From: JASGMR01 sp963664675
Lineage (GTDB): Bacteria > Thermotogota > Thermotogae > Petrotogales > Kosmotogaceae
Assembly (NCBI GenBank): GCA_963664675.2
Contig: CAXXLB010000009.1
Span: forward strand, 1,135,871 to 1,199,870
Direction: 5' to 3'
DNA length: 64,000 nucleotides
Shown: positions 1-9,378 of the stretch, in pieces
Numbering within the stretch: position 1 is the stretch's first letter
Layout of the letters: the number at the start of each line of letters is the position of its first letter
Position numbers and translations under genes: made by a program
The notes under the pieces: generated by a model
Told to the model about the DNA's origin: nothing
Seen by the model: only the letters and a program-made list of their open reading frames with translations
The model's database searches: none

Positions 1-1863
1 AAAGGGAACAAAGCCACCTAAATCAATTTGTAAATCGGTATCCGAAGATAAGATCTTTACGTTCATCTCATGCACGTCGGAATAAAGATCCGGGCTATTC
101 GTTCCAATCAGAGCAATATCTCCCTTTTTAAAAGCCTCTATATCAATTTGTTTTTCATTATCTCCGCTGAGTTCTTCTACATACCGGGTATCGATGCCGA
201 TGATGAATCCCCAGAAATTTTCCTGTATCTCCCGGTCTGAAAATATCTCTTTGATATTGAACATTCTGTAAAAGTTATCCATATGCTTTGAAAATCGTCG
301 GGAATCATAACTCATTTTTATCTTCTCCATAGAAGTAATACGCAGATCGGTAATTCCCTCTATCTCTTCAAGCCGTTCAAAAAACTCAGAATCAAACTTC
401 TGTTTCTCAGAAATTTCAGATCCGTTTCCAATGGCTACAATAGTGTTATTCACCAGCGTAAAATCATTTTTTACATATGTTGCGACATAATTGCTCGTGT
501 CCAGGCTAAAAACCAGAGTCGTAATCATCATAAATGTTGTGATTCCCAAAAACAGAGAAAGAAGGACAATGAAAGTACGTTTTGGATCACGGAAAATGTT
601 TCGCCATGCCATTTTGAAAGGTTTTCCGCCATTCGTTGAACGTTTTCTTTTTCCCATTCCATGCACTCCGGTGAACCGTAACGCCTCTACAGGTGAAATT
701 TTCGCAACAGTCTTCGCCGACTTCGTTGCTCCAGCCAGCGTAGTCAACAACGCAAAAAATGCCGCTCCGATAAAAATCAGGGGATTGAAGGATATTTCAA
801 CACCCGTTTTCAAATCAAATATATTAAACACCATGGGAACGATTAAAAAGGAAAGGATTGCCCCGGTTAAAAGACCTAATGGAATTCCAACACCTGCAAG
901 CTTCCATGCCTGCCCGGTAACGATTTTCTTCAGCTGATCCTTTGAGGTGCCGACCGTCTTTAACAACCCATAAAAATGGATATCTCTTGATACCGAAATA
1001 TAAAAAACGTTGTATATAAGTAAATACCCGGTGAACATTAAAAATGCGACGATGGCTGCAAATGCCAGCAGAGTCAATGTACCCTCTGTTCCATTTTTTC
1101 TGTACATCGCAACCGTTCTTACCTTCTGATCTTCTGTTAGGGATAAATCTTCTTCAAGCCGCTCATTGTAACGGTCAATATTACCGCTGTCGATATAAGA
1201 TACAGATACCGTCCCGTTATTCTGAACGGGACCTTCACTTTTCTGAACAAATTCATCCGATACATAAACTGCGCCCGTATTTCCTATACGAATATGTGAG
1301 TATTCTCTGCAATAACCGGAAAGGATAAAATCCTCATTTTCAGGAATACGTTCACCCTCATCCTGATAAAAACTCAGTGGAATTTTCATTCCTATTTCCG
1401 GATTGGTTATTCCCATATTATCGAGTATCCATAGCGGAATCATGATTTCGTTGTATTTCTCAGGATAATTTCCCATTATATCTGTAACTGCCGGCACACG
1501 AAATTTTTTCCACTCAATCTTGTCGTACCAATAAAGTGAAAGTCTCATGTTTCCAATTTCAGGTGTAGTTTTAATCGAACCTGCACTGTGCTGAAGTCCT
1601 ACGGCTTCGACATAGGGGAGTGTCTTCAGTGTTACCACCTGTTCATCGGTGAGATTCGTAACTTCAACGTGGGCAGTCGTACCCATTAACCTGGTTTGCT
1701 GTACTTTGGTTGATTTCAGATAACTCAGTCCTATGCTGAATACCGCAGTGATAAGCATCGTTGTGAGCACAACAGCTAAAACAACATACCTGTTGTGAGA
1801 ACGGTTGGACGATATTATACGGCCGATTAATTTTTTTAATACTGAAGTGGTTTTTTTAAACAA
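1..1863 (-). CDS. FtsX/MacB-type ABC transporter permease, partial
   Basis: Membrane subunit of an ABC exporter of the MacB/BceB type; about 621 codons are present and the frame is still open at the left edge. An N-terminal membrane segment (about residues 25-48) is followed by an extracytoplasmic domain and a membrane core near residues 265-400. The core contains the typical FtsX sequence LKTVGTSKDQLKK just after a membrane helix. A second unit starts after about residue 400. The start is taken as TTG at 1863, because AGGTGA lies five bases before it, inside the end of the upstream ATPase gene; no ATG fits. The genes overlap by 8 bases, so translation is probably coupled. Together with the ATPase and the two-component system it resembles Firmicute antimicrobial-peptide or cell-envelope stress modules; the substrate is unknown. 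Confidence 0.85.
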   Translation of the reverse strand, partial: MFKKTTSVLKKLIGRIISSNRSHNRYVVLAVVLTTMLITAVFSIGLSYLKSTKVQQTRLMGTTAHVEVTNLTDEQVVTLKTLPYVEAVGLQHSAGSIKTTPEIGNMRLSLYWYDKIEWKKFRVPAVTDIMGNYPEKYNEIMIPLWILDNMGITNPEIGMKIPLSFYQDEGERIPENEDFILSGYCREYSHIRIGNTGAVYVSDEFVQKSEGPVQNNGTVSVSYIDSGNIDRYNERLEEDLSLTEDQKVRTVAMYRKNGTEGTLTLLAFAAIVAFLMFTGYLLIYNVFYISVSRDIHFYGLLKTVGTSKDQLKKIVTGQAWKLAGVGIPLGLLTGAILSFLIVPMVFNIFDLKTGVEISFNPLIFIGAAFFALLTTLAGATKSAKTVAKISPVEALRFTGVHGMGKRKRSTNGGKPFKMAWRNIFRDPKRTFIVLLSLFLGITTFMMITTLVFSLDTSNYVATYVKNDFTLVNNTIVAIGNGSEISEKQKFDSEFFERLEEIEGITDLRITSMEKIKMSYDSRRFSKHMDNFYRMFNIKEIFSDREIQENFWGFIIGIDTRYVEELSGDNEKQIDIEAFKKGDIALIGTNSPDLYSDVHEMNVKILSSDTDLQIDLGGFVPF

Positions 1864-2581
1864 AACTGTCACCTGCCTGCGCAAAAATTCTGCCGTCTTC
1901 AATGTGAACGGTTCGGTCTGCGAGCTGTGCAACATTGATGTTATGGGTAATCATTACGATAGTCTGATTGAATTCTTCATTCATAACTCCGAGGAGTTCC
2001 AGAACCTCCCGACTGGTCCGGCTGTCTAGATTTCCTGTGGGTTCATCCGCGAGGATAATCGCGGGTCTGGTTACGAGTGCTCTTGCGATGGCAACACGTT
2101 GTTGTTGTCCACCGGAGAGATTGTTTGGAAGATAGTTCAGTTTTTCCGAAATCCCCAGAGAACGGACAATTTTTTCTACAAATCCCCGATCAACTTTTTT
2201 CCCATCCAGTTCGATCGGTAATACGATATTTTCATATACATTGAGAATAGGAACAAGATTATAATTCTGGAAAATGAAGCCAATGTTTCTGCGCCTGAAA
2301 ATAGTGAGTTGTTCATTTTTCAGATCCAGCAGGTTCTTACCACTTACAGTAATTCTTCCGGCAGTCGGAGTATCCAACCCACCCAGCATATGCAACAGAG
2401 TGGATTTCCCACTTCCCGACGTTCCCACAACTGCAACAAATTCTCCCCTGTCTATAGATAAATCTATTCCATCCAGCGCCTTTACAAGGTTCGATTCAGA
2501 ACCATAATACTTTTTTAGTCCCACTGTTCTTAATACTGCCGGGTTTCTCTTCAAAAAACCTATGTTTTCCTTCGATAACAT
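1856..2581 (-). CDS. ABC transporter ATP-binding protein, MacB/LolD type
   Basis: Cytoplasmic ATPase (241 aa) that would power the adjoining FtsX-type permease. It shows Walker A GTSGSGKST (residues 53-61), signature LSGGQQQRV (155-163), Walker B IILADE (175-180) and the PTGNLDS D-loop region, the pattern of the MacB/LolD/FtsE subfamily. The ATG is preceded by GGGAGG at seven bases. The gene lies 87 bases after the kinase gene and overlaps the permease start, so ATPase and permease form one unit. Family and exporter role are secure; the substrate is inferred only from context. Confidence 0.93.
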   Translation of the reverse strand: MLSKENIGFLKRNPAVLRTVGLKKYYGSESNLVKALDGIDLSIDRGEFVAVVGTSGSGKSTLLHMLGGLDTPTAGRITVSGKNLLDLKNEQLTIFRRRNIGFIFQNYNLVPILNVYENIVLPIELDGKKVDRGFVEKIVRSLGISEKLNYLPNNLSGGQQQRVAIARALVTRPAIILADEPTGNLDSRTSREVLELLGVMNEEFNQTIVMITHNINVAQLADRTVHIEDGRIFAQAGDSFV

Positions 2582-2668
2582 AAAAAAACCTCCCTGTTTT
2601 TTAATTCAAGGAGAGTGTAAAATACAAATATCAACTTTTTATCAGTTCTTATATCGCTTCTTATCCCC

Positions 2669-3853
2669 TTATTTCCCGCGGAAACTCGCGGTCAGCATCG
2701 CGCCGCCGCTACTGTTATTTTCAATCAGAAGTGTCCCACCGTGTTTTTCACACAACAGTTTGCAAATATAAAGGCCGAGTCCAAAATGTGTTCCATCGTT
2801 TCCCGTGTTATTTTTATTCCTGTAATAAGGTTTGATTGCCTGTTTAAAATCTTCATCGGTAAATCCCCTTCCATCATCCGAAACTGTTATACAAAGCTTT
2901 TCATTTGCATAGCGGCATTGTATGTAAATCACACTTTCGGCATATCTGACGGCGTTCGCAATGAGATTTTCGCATACCCGGATCACAATGGAAAAATCCA
3001 CGCTTATCTCGGGTTTCAGTATTTCGTTTATGAATTTAAGATTCAATCCGGTATTTTTACCCAGTGCTTCCGCAGCGGTCCGGATTTCTCCGGTCAAAAA
3101 GTCTGTTTTCACTTCACCGATTGAAACGGCTATATCTTCAAGTCTCTGCACTTCATTCATCATCTGTACATAATTTTCCAACCTAGTAATATGACCTGTC
3201 ATCGTGGAAATTGTGGATATCAATTTTTCCTCGCTTATTTTACCCTGAGGCAAATAGTTCTTCAAGAAATCAGAGTATCCCCGAAGTACCGTAATCGGAG
3301 TACGCAAATCATGTGAAAAGGCTGCGTTGAGTCTTTTTCGTTCTTCCACGGCACGCCACATTTCACGGTTGTTTTTCTCAAGAGCTTCACGCATAACTTC
3401 AAACGAAGTGCAGAGATTTCCTATTTCATCTCTGCTGTTATAGTGAATGTGAAAATCCAGATCGTTATCCGCTATCTTTTCGGATGCTTCGTTGAGCTGT
3501 TCAATCGGTCTTTTTAACTTATCGTTATAAAAAAGCAATGCAGAAAACACGATACATATCCCAAAAAAGATGGGAATAGACCATATTTCAACGAAATTGC
3601 AGATATTGATGATCGTTCCGTCTTTTTTAGTATAATTTACAGACAACAAGATACCGACTTCTCCCGTGCCGTTCTCAAGAAAAAAGTTGTTTTCTGAGTC
3701 CACATAAGAAAGATTAATTCGATTCCTTACACTGGTCGCAAAGTTAATAGTGATTGAACTGAGAGCCGTAGCGAGCAACAAGAAAATCAACATATACAGC
3801 ATGAATGATTTTTTAATCGACAGGTCGCGTATTGACTGTTTTATCCTACCCAT
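2669..3853 (-). CDS. Sensor histidine kinase (HAMP, HisKA, HATPase)
   Basis: Membrane sensor kinase of 394 aa. Two membrane segments (about residues 18-39 and 92-109) flank a short extracytoplasmic loop of about 50 residues. A HAMP linker, the H-box AFSHDLRTP (phosphorylated His near residue 181), N-box NLIANAVRY, G1 DDGRGF and G2 GLGLYICKLL follow. The ATG at 3853 is chosen over an in-frame TTG 18 bases upstream because GTGGG stands at the right distance; it overlaps the regulator gene by 13 bases. The tiny sensory loop resembles intramembrane-sensing kinases (BceS/VanS-like) that sense flux through a partner ABC exporter, here encoded immediately downstream. Confidence 0.9.
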   Translation of the reverse strand: MGRIKQSIRDLSIKKSFMLYMLIFLLLATALSSITINFATSVRNRINLSYVDSENNFFLENGTGEVGILLSVNYTKKDGTIINICNFVEIWSIPIFFGICIVFSALLFYNDKLKRPIEQLNEASEKIADNDLDFHIHYNSRDEIGNLCTSFEVMREALEKNNREMWRAVEERKRLNAAFSHDLRTPITVLRGYSDFLKNYLPQGKISEEKLISTISTMTGHITRLENYVQMMNEVQRLEDIAVSIGEVKTDFLTGEIRTAAEALGKNTGLNLKFINEILKPEISVDFSIVIRVCENLIANAVRYAESVIYIQCRYANEKLCITVSDDGRGFTDEDFKQAIKPYYRNKNNTGNDGTHFGLGLYICKLLCEKHGGTLLIENNSSGGAMLTASFRGK

Positions 3854-4515
3854 TTGTAACCCACACCCCAAACGGTTTCAATGTACTCCGTACCACTCAC
3901 CGCAGAAAGCTTCGAACGAATTCTCCTGATGTGTTCTGCAACTACCGAACTGTCCCCGGTACTATCCCAACTCCACACACGTTCATAGATTCGTTCTTTA
4001 TCAAAAATCTGCCCCCTGTTCATGGATAAAAGTTCAATAATATCAAACTCTTTTTTTGCAAACTGGAGCTGTTCGTTGTTGCAGAAAACAGTTCTCGAAG
4101 TGTAGTCGATCACAAGATCATCTGTGAATCTCGCCTTAGATGCCGTCTGATGCCTTTCTTCGCGGCGGAGATGTGCTGAGACCCGTGCTCCTAGCTCATC
4201 TATGCTGAAAGGTTTGACAATGTAATCGTCACCCCCGACACGGAATCCATTTATTTTATCCGCATCCTCAACCTTCGCTGTCAGAAACAGAATCGGACAG
4301 GAAACGGCGTTTCGTATCTGTGTGCAGACTTTTAATCCATCAATATCCGGCATATTTATATCCAGTAGAATCAAATCGGGTTGCTTTTCCGCCTGGTTCA
4401 ACGCTTTTTCACCGTTTAAAGCGGTCAGAACCTCGTATCCGTTTATTTCAAAATAATCCTTGAGCAACTTCACAATATCGGCTTCATCATCGACCACCAA
4501 TATTTTGTGTGGCAT
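3841..4515 (-). CDS. OmpR/PhoB-family response regulator
   Basis: DNA-binding response regulator (224 aa) and partner of the overlapping sensor kinase. The receiver domain shows VVDDEAD acidic residues, the phospho-acceptor Asp52 (LLDINMPD) and the conserved Lys in YIVKPF. The C-terminal winged helix ends with the usual IETVWGVGYKW. The ribosome site AGGGAGGTGG lies just upstream of the ATG. As the first gene of the four-gene unit it probably controls the ABC exporter behind it. Confidence 0.95.
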   Translation of the reverse strand: MPHKILVVDDEADIVKLLKDYFEINGYEVLTALNGEKALNQAEKQPDLILLDINMPDIDGLKVCTQIRNAVSCPILFLTAKVEDADKINGFRVGGDDYIVKPFSIDELGARVSAHLRREERHQTASKARFTDDLVIDYTSRTVFCNNEQLQFAKKEFDIIELLSMNRGQIFDKERIYERVWSWDSTGDSSVVAEHIRRIRSKLSAVSGTEYIETVWGVGYKWVG

Positions 4516-4680
4516 TTGACCACCTCCCTAAGGTTTTATAACACTTTAATTTCAATTTTTCATCAACTGATTCAATTCTTCTCCCATATCGTCAGTTTCA
4601 GTCTCTTTAAACGTGTTTTTAAAGGCATAAATTAAAAAAAATTTTAGAGAGTGGTGGTTTTTATCTCATTTACAAATTCA

Positions 4681-4711
4681 GAACTCCGGAAAAAAATCAA
4701 TTCCGGAGCTC
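4681..4711 (-). terminator. Stem-loop after the first CUT1 operon
   Basis: An 11-base stem (4681-4691 with 4701-4711, core CTCCGGAA/TTCCGGAG, one G-U pair) lies about 35 bases beyond the stop of the permease gene ending at 4745. On the minus strand no clear T-run follows, so it may be a weak terminator or an mRNA 3'-end stabiliser. The rest of 4516-4744 shows nothing else recognisable. Confidence 0.5.
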
Positions 4712-4744
4712 AGATAATTCATTGAAGTTTTCATTTTGTTCTGT

Positions 4745-5572
4745 TTATTTTGAACTTCCCATAGTCAGCCCTTTAACCAGATTGTTCTGTATCAATATGC
4801 CGAATACAACCATGGGCAGAACGGTGATCAATGCCGCCGCGCTCATCACTCCCCAGTCTATGTTTCTCTCACTCACAAACATATTGACCAGAACGGGAAG
4901 GGTCCTCGTTTCCTTTCCGGTTAGTATGAGGGCGAATAAGAATTCATTCCATGAAATTAAAGCACATAAAATAGATGTGGCAGCGGCTCCCGGAATTGTG
5001 AGGGGAAGGACAATTTTTATCAGTGCCCTGAATCTGGTACATCCGTCGATCATTCCCGCCTCTTCCAGTGTTTCGGGTATTTCGGCAAAAAAACCTCTCA
5101 TCATCCAGACGGCAAACGGTACGCTGAAAAAGGAAGTGGCTATTATTATGGGCAAGTATGTTCCGGAAATATCCAAATACCTGGCTATCATAAAGAACGG
5201 CAGAACCATTACGATCGGGGGAGTCATTCTTGCCAAAAGAATTATGAATGAAAGGGTGTTGGAATATTTCCATTTGAATCTGGATAACGCATATGCCGCG
5301 GGAAATCCCAATCCCAAAGCTATCCCTGTAGAGCATATAGTCACAATTATACTGTTGAAAAAGGCCCTGACGAGTTCGGGTGTGCTGAAAAAATAAATAT
5401 AATTGTTCAGAGTGAAATTCTCCGGAATCCATCTTGGAGGAACGGTGAACTGCTCAGAAGAAGGTTTAAATGAGGCAAAAATAATCCAGGTCAATGGAAG
5501 TAAAGTCCAGATCAAAGTGATAATAATTATAATGAAGGTCAATATTTTCACCGATTTCTTTTTATTTTTCAT
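4745..5572 (-). CDS. CUT1 sugar ABC transporter permease, MalG-like
   Basis: Inner-membrane permease (275 aa) with six predicted membrane segments and the ATPase-docking EAA loop EEAGMIDGCTRFRALIK. It ends in the MalG-type tail NNLVKGLTMG. The track-length frame begins with GTG at 5581, but ATG at 5572 has GGGGTGG at a better distance. It overlaps the preceding permease gene by 11 bases. It should pair with the MalF-like protein and the binding protein of this operon; no ATPase gene is present here. The neighbouring nucleoside phosphorylase suggests a nucleoside or ribosyl substrate, which is inference. Confidence 0.9.
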   Translation of the reverse strand: MKNKKKSVKILTFIIIIITLIWTLLPLTWIIFASFKPSSEQFTVPPRWIPENFTLNNYIYFFSTPELVRAFFNSIIVTICSTGIALGLGFPAAYALSRFKWKYSNTLSFIILLARMTPPIVMVLPFFMIARYLDISGTYLPIIIATSFFSVPFAVWMMRGFFAEIPETLEEAGMIDGCTRFRALIKIVLPLTIPGAAATSILCALISWNEFLFALILTGKETRTLPVLVNMFVSERNIDWGVMSAAALITVLPMVVFGILIQNNLVKGLTMGSSK

Positions 5573-6446
5573 CATTACCACCCCATCCGATAATTTTCAT
5601 ATATACGACTGTAAAAACGATCGCTATTCCGAAAATGAAAATATTTATTGTGGAAGAATAGCCCATTTTATATGATTGAAACGCCATTCTATAACCGTAA
5701 AATGCCAGTGTCTCACTCGCGGAACCAGGCCCTCCGCCAGTCATTATGTAAACTATATCGAATACTCTCAGCGAAGTTAAAGTTCTTATTACTACGGCAA
5801 CCAGAATAGATGGTCTGAGGAGTGGAAGCGTAATATAAAAAAACATCTGGAATGAATTTGCCCCATCGGCTATGGCCGCTTCATAGGGTTCCCGTGATAT
5901 ACTTTTCAGTCCTGCCAGTATTACCAGCACCACAAAGGGTATAAATTCCCATGCATCCGCCAGTATCAAAATTGGAATAACCGCTTTAGGATTCGTCAAA
6001 AGAGGATTTTCTGTCAGACCTTTAAATCCTATGGAAATCAAAAAATGGGTGATCGGTCCAAAATCGGGATTCAGTATGAATCTCCATACGAATCCCACCA
6101 CGACGGGAGCGATCATGAAGGGAATTAAAATTATCGACTGAACGACTTTCCAGCCTTTAAATTCGGTGTTCAAGGCCAGCGCTATTATAATTCCCGCAAC
6201 CAACTCCAGCAAAACTGCCCCCACAACGAAATATATCGTCTGGAGAAACACCTGCCAGGTGAAAGAATCCGAGAACAATTTACCGTAATTTTTAAAGCCT
6301 ATGAAAGTTATTCCCAGATCGGGTCTCAAAAGATTCCACCGTGCAAAGGAAATTACCAGAGCATAGATTAAAGGAATAAAAAAAACTACAAGAATAAAAG
6401 TTATTGCAGGCAGTATATAAAAATATTTTGATTTCTTCTGAATCAT
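5562..6446 (-). CDS. CUT1 sugar ABC transporter permease, MalF-like
   Basis: Inner-membrane permease of 294 aa with six membrane segments, the EAA loop YEAAIADGANSFQMFFYI and the MalF-family sequence IVYIMTGGGPG near the C-terminus. The ATG is preceded by GGAGGGG. It follows the binding-protein gene with a stem-loop between them and overlaps the next permease, so the order is binding protein, MalF-like, MalG-like. Confidence 0.92.
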   Translation of the reverse strand: MIQKKSKYFYILPAITFILVVFFIPLIYALVISFARWNLLRPDLGITFIGFKNYGKLFSDSFTWQVFLQTIYFVVGAVLLELVAGIIIALALNTEFKGWKVVQSIILIPFMIAPVVVGFVWRFILNPDFGPITHFLISIGFKGLTENPLLTNPKAVIPILILADAWEFIPFVVLVILAGLKSISREPYEAAIADGANSFQMFFYITLPLLRPSILVAVVIRTLTSLRVFDIVYIMTGGGPGSASETLAFYGYRMAFQSYKMGYSSTINIFIFGIAIVFTVVYMKIIGWGGNDEK

Positions 6447-6466
6447 AACCCCTCCAAAGAATTAAG

Positions 6467-6488
6467 AACTGGGCATAAATGCCCAGTT
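6467..6488 (-). terminator. Intercistronic stem-loop, binding protein / permease
   Basis: Inverted repeat AACTGGGCAT/ATGCCCAGTT separated by two bases, in the 56-base gap between the binding-protein stop (6503) and the permease start. Such hairpins usually act as partial terminators or protect the 3' end of the binding-protein message, giving more binding protein than permease. Confidence 0.6.
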
Positions 6489-6502
6489 TTATGAAAAATC
6501 AA

Positions 6503-7786
6503 TCAATCGTAATAACCGTTTTCTTCCATGAGTTCATAAACGCCTTTTACAGCATTATCCAGAGCATCCTTCGCACTTTTAAGCCCAGTGATAAATTCTG
6601 ATGTTGCGGGGGCAATGAATCCGCTGACTATGGAACCACCCTCCGGTATCAATGGGACAATAGGTGTCGGGATACAGTTCTCCATAGTGGCAGAAAAATC
6701 CTTCATCCATTCGAATTCACTTTGAAGTTCTTCACTGGCCAATGCGCTGAATCTAGCCGGAATGTTTCCAATCGGCGCGGCCTTTACTTCATTTTCGGTC
6801 GATGTCACGAATTCCAGCCATTTCAATACGGCATCTTTGTCTTCTGCGGCGGAACTGACCGAGAATCCCCAGCAAATGTAAAGCATGGGTAATTTTTCTC
6901 CGAGTCTGCTTTCCGGCCTCGGGAACCCTGCAAAAGAACCCTTTCCGACAACACTCGACTTTTCGGGATCGTCAACGTACAGAAGTCCGGTGGTCCAGAT
7001 TTCCACCATCGCGCTCCTACCAGCAATAAACTCATTTACAGCATCCTGAAAATCATAATTCTTTGAGGCAGGATTGGCATAATCAAACATAACCATCAGG
7101 TCCTCCAGTGCTTCTACACCGGCCTCTGAGTTAAAGATCGGTTTCATATCGTCGTCGAGCAGATTTCCTCCGTTGGCCCACAATCTTTGCATAAAGTGAG
7201 TCGCGAGGAAAATGCTTCTCTTGCCCATCAAAGTGATTCCATACAGTTCTGGAGGTCTGTAAAAAAATTCGGCTATATCTCTGTATTCCTCTAAAGTTGT
7301 CGGTGGATTCAGTTCGTATCCGTATTTTTCTCTGAAATTCGCCTTTTCCTCCGGATTTTCAAATAGATCTTTTCTGTAAACGACTCCTCCCAGCTCATTC
7401 ATGTACGGAACGATATAAAGATTCTCATTCTGTATCGCATTATTTATACCCGGTATGTCTTCCAGATTCAAATTTTCATGACCCGGAATTTCATTGATCG
7501 GATAAATATAATTCGATAACGACAACGATGGATACCAGAGCATTGAAATATATGGAATATCAAAATCCACCCTTCCCGACGTGTATGTCAGCATCAGTTG
7601 ATCAAGATAATTCGCATAAGGAAACTGTTCTATCTCCAGATCTATACCGGTTTCTTCTTCAAATGTCCCCATAACACTTTTCCATGCATCCGTATGAACC
7701 CCCACTTCACTCACCAGATTCAAAGTGGTACCAAATGCCAGCAAACTGCTCAATACAATTAAAACAATCAATAATTTCCCCTTCAT
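6503..7786 (-). CDS. CUT1 extracellular substrate-binding protein
   Basis: Secreted or lipid-free binding protein of 427 aa (SBP family 1, UgpB/MalE fold). It starts with a signal peptide (MKGKLLIVLIVLSSLLAFG), and the mature part has the usual family-1 pattern with ETGIDLEIEQFPY near the N-terminus and EEAIKW-like helices late (AVLKWLEFVTSTEN). ATG 7786 is chosen because AGGAGGG lies five bases upstream; the longer frame would add seven residues before the signal peptide. It starts 15 bases after the nucleoside phosphorylase gene. The ligand cannot be read from sequence. Confidence 0.9.
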   Translation of the reverse strand: MKGKLLIVLIVLSSLLAFGTTLNLVSEVGVHTDAWKSVMGTFEEETGIDLEIEQFPYANYLDQLMLTYTSGRVDFDIPYISMLWYPSLSLSNYIYPINEIPGHENLNLEDIPGINNAIQNENLYIVPYMNELGGVVYRKDLFENPEEKANFREKYGYELNPPTTLEEYRDIAEFFYRPPELYGITLMGKRSIFLATHFMQRLWANGGNLLDDDMKPIFNSEAGVEALEDLMVMFDYANPASKNYDFQDAVNEFIAGRSAMVEIWTTGLLYVDDPEKSSVVGKGSFAGFPRPESRLGEKLPMLYICWGFSVSSAAEDKDAVLKWLEFVTSTENEVKAAPIGNIPARFSALASEELQSEFEWMKDFSATMENCIPTPIVPLIPEGGSIVSGFIAPATSEFITGLKSAKDALDNAVKGVYELMEENGYYD

Positions 7787-7800
7787 GTATACCCTCCTTT

Positions 7801-8586
7801 TTAACAATGAATTCTCTTATAAATTTCCTCCAGAGAATTTAAAATTAAAGATATGCTTTTTTTTGTGGATACTTGAATCACGTCTCTATCCGGATCTTCT
7901 ACGGAAAGATCCATATTTATCCCCTTTATCTGCCTGTATCTGTTCGCATAACAAATTCCAACGAAAGCGGATTTTACATTTCTCAAAGAAGAAATCACAA
8001 AAAGTGCCGCCGCTTCCATTTCCATACTCACAACGCCTTTCCTGGCCCAATTCAAAAAATAATCACTTTCTCTGCAGTAAAAAAATGAATGTGTCCAGTT
8101 AATCCCGCTGTGAAATTTTATACTGGATTTAAACGCATTGGTCATTAAAATAGATAAAACATCCGGATCCGCTGCCGCGGGATAATTATCCGGAACATAG
8201 TACCTGGTTGCCCCATCATCTCTTATACACGCATAGGGTATAACTATGTCACCTTCATCAATCTCTTCCTGCAAACCCGCTACGCTGCCTAATCTGATCA
8301 GAACTTTCGCACCAATATTGATCAATTCCTCGTATACTATAGAACAAGAAGGTCCCCCCATACCGGTAGAAGTAACACTGACGGGATATCCATTATATTT
8401 CCCCGTGTATGTTATCAGTCCACGATTATCAGCTATCAGTTCCTTTTCATCAAATTGATCTATAATTTTTTTTACCCTTCCCTGGTCACCGGGAACGATC
8501 ACAACGGGAGCAATGTCTCCCTCTTTACATCTGATGTGATATTGTTTCCGTCCTTCCAAACCGGTTTTTAAAAATTCATTTTTCAC
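7801..8586 (-). CDS. Nucleoside phosphorylase (PNP/uridine phosphorylase family)
   Basis: Cytoplasmic enzyme (261 aa) of the PNP_UDP_1 family, expected to split a nucleoside with phosphate into a base and ribose-1-phosphate. Visible motifs are VPGDQGRVKKI (phosphate-site GDxxR), VTSTGMGGPS, IRLGSVAGL and the nucleoside-site VSMEMEAAALF, which is closest to uridine phosphorylases. The start is GTG with GAGGTGA four bases upstream. It sits between the GntR gene and the importer genes in one operon, so the imported compound is plausibly a nucleoside. Base specificity (uridine versus purines) cannot be settled here. Confidence 0.85.
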   Translation of the reverse strand: MKNEFLKTGLEGRKQYHIRCKEGDIAPVVIVPGDQGRVKKIIDQFDEKELIADNRGLITYTGKYNGYPVSVTSTGMGGPSCSIVYEELINIGAKVLIRLGSVAGLQEEIDEGDIVIPYACIRDDGATRYYVPDNYPAAADPDVLSILMTNAFKSSIKFHSGINWTHSFFYCRESDYFLNWARKGVVSMEMEAAALFVISSLRNVKSAFVGICYANRYRQIKGINMDLSVEDPDRDVIQVSTKKSISLILNSLEEIYKRIHC

Positions 8587-8595
8587 TCTATCACC

Positions 8596-9342
8596 TCAAA
8601 TCTTTTTTCTGAAAACATGAATTCTAAAAATATCTGTGTTGATATAATCGACGGAGTACAAAAGAGCATTCCCTTCGATATCGTAATGTGTTTCATTGAG
8701 CACAACCAGTGGTGTCGCCTTGGGAATCTTCAATTTATTTGATAAAAAACTATCCGAGACTTCCGACGAAATATCGGCCACCGCGTACTTGATGGGGTCC
8801 GAGAATTTTTTCTCCAGAATATCGAATATCGTTATTGTCTTCCCTTTTATCTGGGAATATTCTTTTTCAAACTTTTCCCTTCCGCTCTTTAAAATCGGAG
8901 GAAGAATGTAAGTTTCTGCGAAGATGGCGGGAATTTTATCCGCGGAATATGTTCTCGATACCAGTAATAAATCATCATCTTCTCCGAGATTCAGCTTTTT
9001 CAAAAGAAATTCGGGTGGTTTTACATCGTTCAGTTCATCGTATTTTATAGAAGGCTCCCTTCCGGAAGTTTTTATAATATTCGGCAGTCCTCTCAAATAC
9101 TCTATTCCTGTATGAACAAAACTACTGTTTTTCAGGACGAATGTTCCCAATCCCTGCTTTCTTATGATGAGTCCATCCCTTTCCAGGGCCGAAATCGCCT
9201 CTCTGACAACCGTTTTACTGACATCGTATTTTAAACACAATTCATCAATTGAAGGTATTCTTTCCCCGTCATGCATATCATTAATATCCTTTTTAACCGA
9301 ATCATATACCAGTCTGTAAAGTGGCTTTTTATCTCTCGGCAT
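8596..9342 (-). CDS. GntR-family regulator, HutC subfamily (UTRA domain)
   Basis: Transcription factor of 248 aa. The N-terminal winged helix (about residues 10-70) carries the GntR signature SKTVVREAISALERDGLI and the wing RKQGLGTFV. A UTRA effector domain (about 90-245) follows, ending in VLNETHYDIEGNALLYSVDY. It is the first gene of the operon and is preceded by a perfect 16-base palindrome, so self-control together with control of the phosphorylase and importer is likely. The effector is probably the imported compound or a breakdown product. Confidence 0.93.
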   Translation of the reverse strand: MPRDKKPLYRLVYDSVKKDINDMHDGERIPSIDELCLKYDVSKTVVREAISALERDGLIIRKQGLGTFVLKNSSFVHTGIEYLRGLPNIIKTSGREPSIKYDELNDVKPPEFLLKKLNLGEDDDLLLVSRTYSADKIPAIFAETYILPPILKSGREKFEKEYSQIKGKTITIFDILEKKFSDPIKYAVADISSEVSDSFLSNKLKIPKATPLVVLNETHYDIEGNALLYSVDYINTDIFRIHVFRKKI

Positions 9343-9378
9343 ATTATTTTCTCCTTTAGTCTTGTTTTAAACATCATA

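Noticed and set aside
491..937. 148-aa plus-strand frame
   Set aside because: Lies opposite the FtsX permease, whose frame runs unbroken to the left edge.
4722..5396. 224-aa plus-strand frame opposite the MalG-like permease
   Set aside because: Antisense shadow of a permease gene with clear family motifs.
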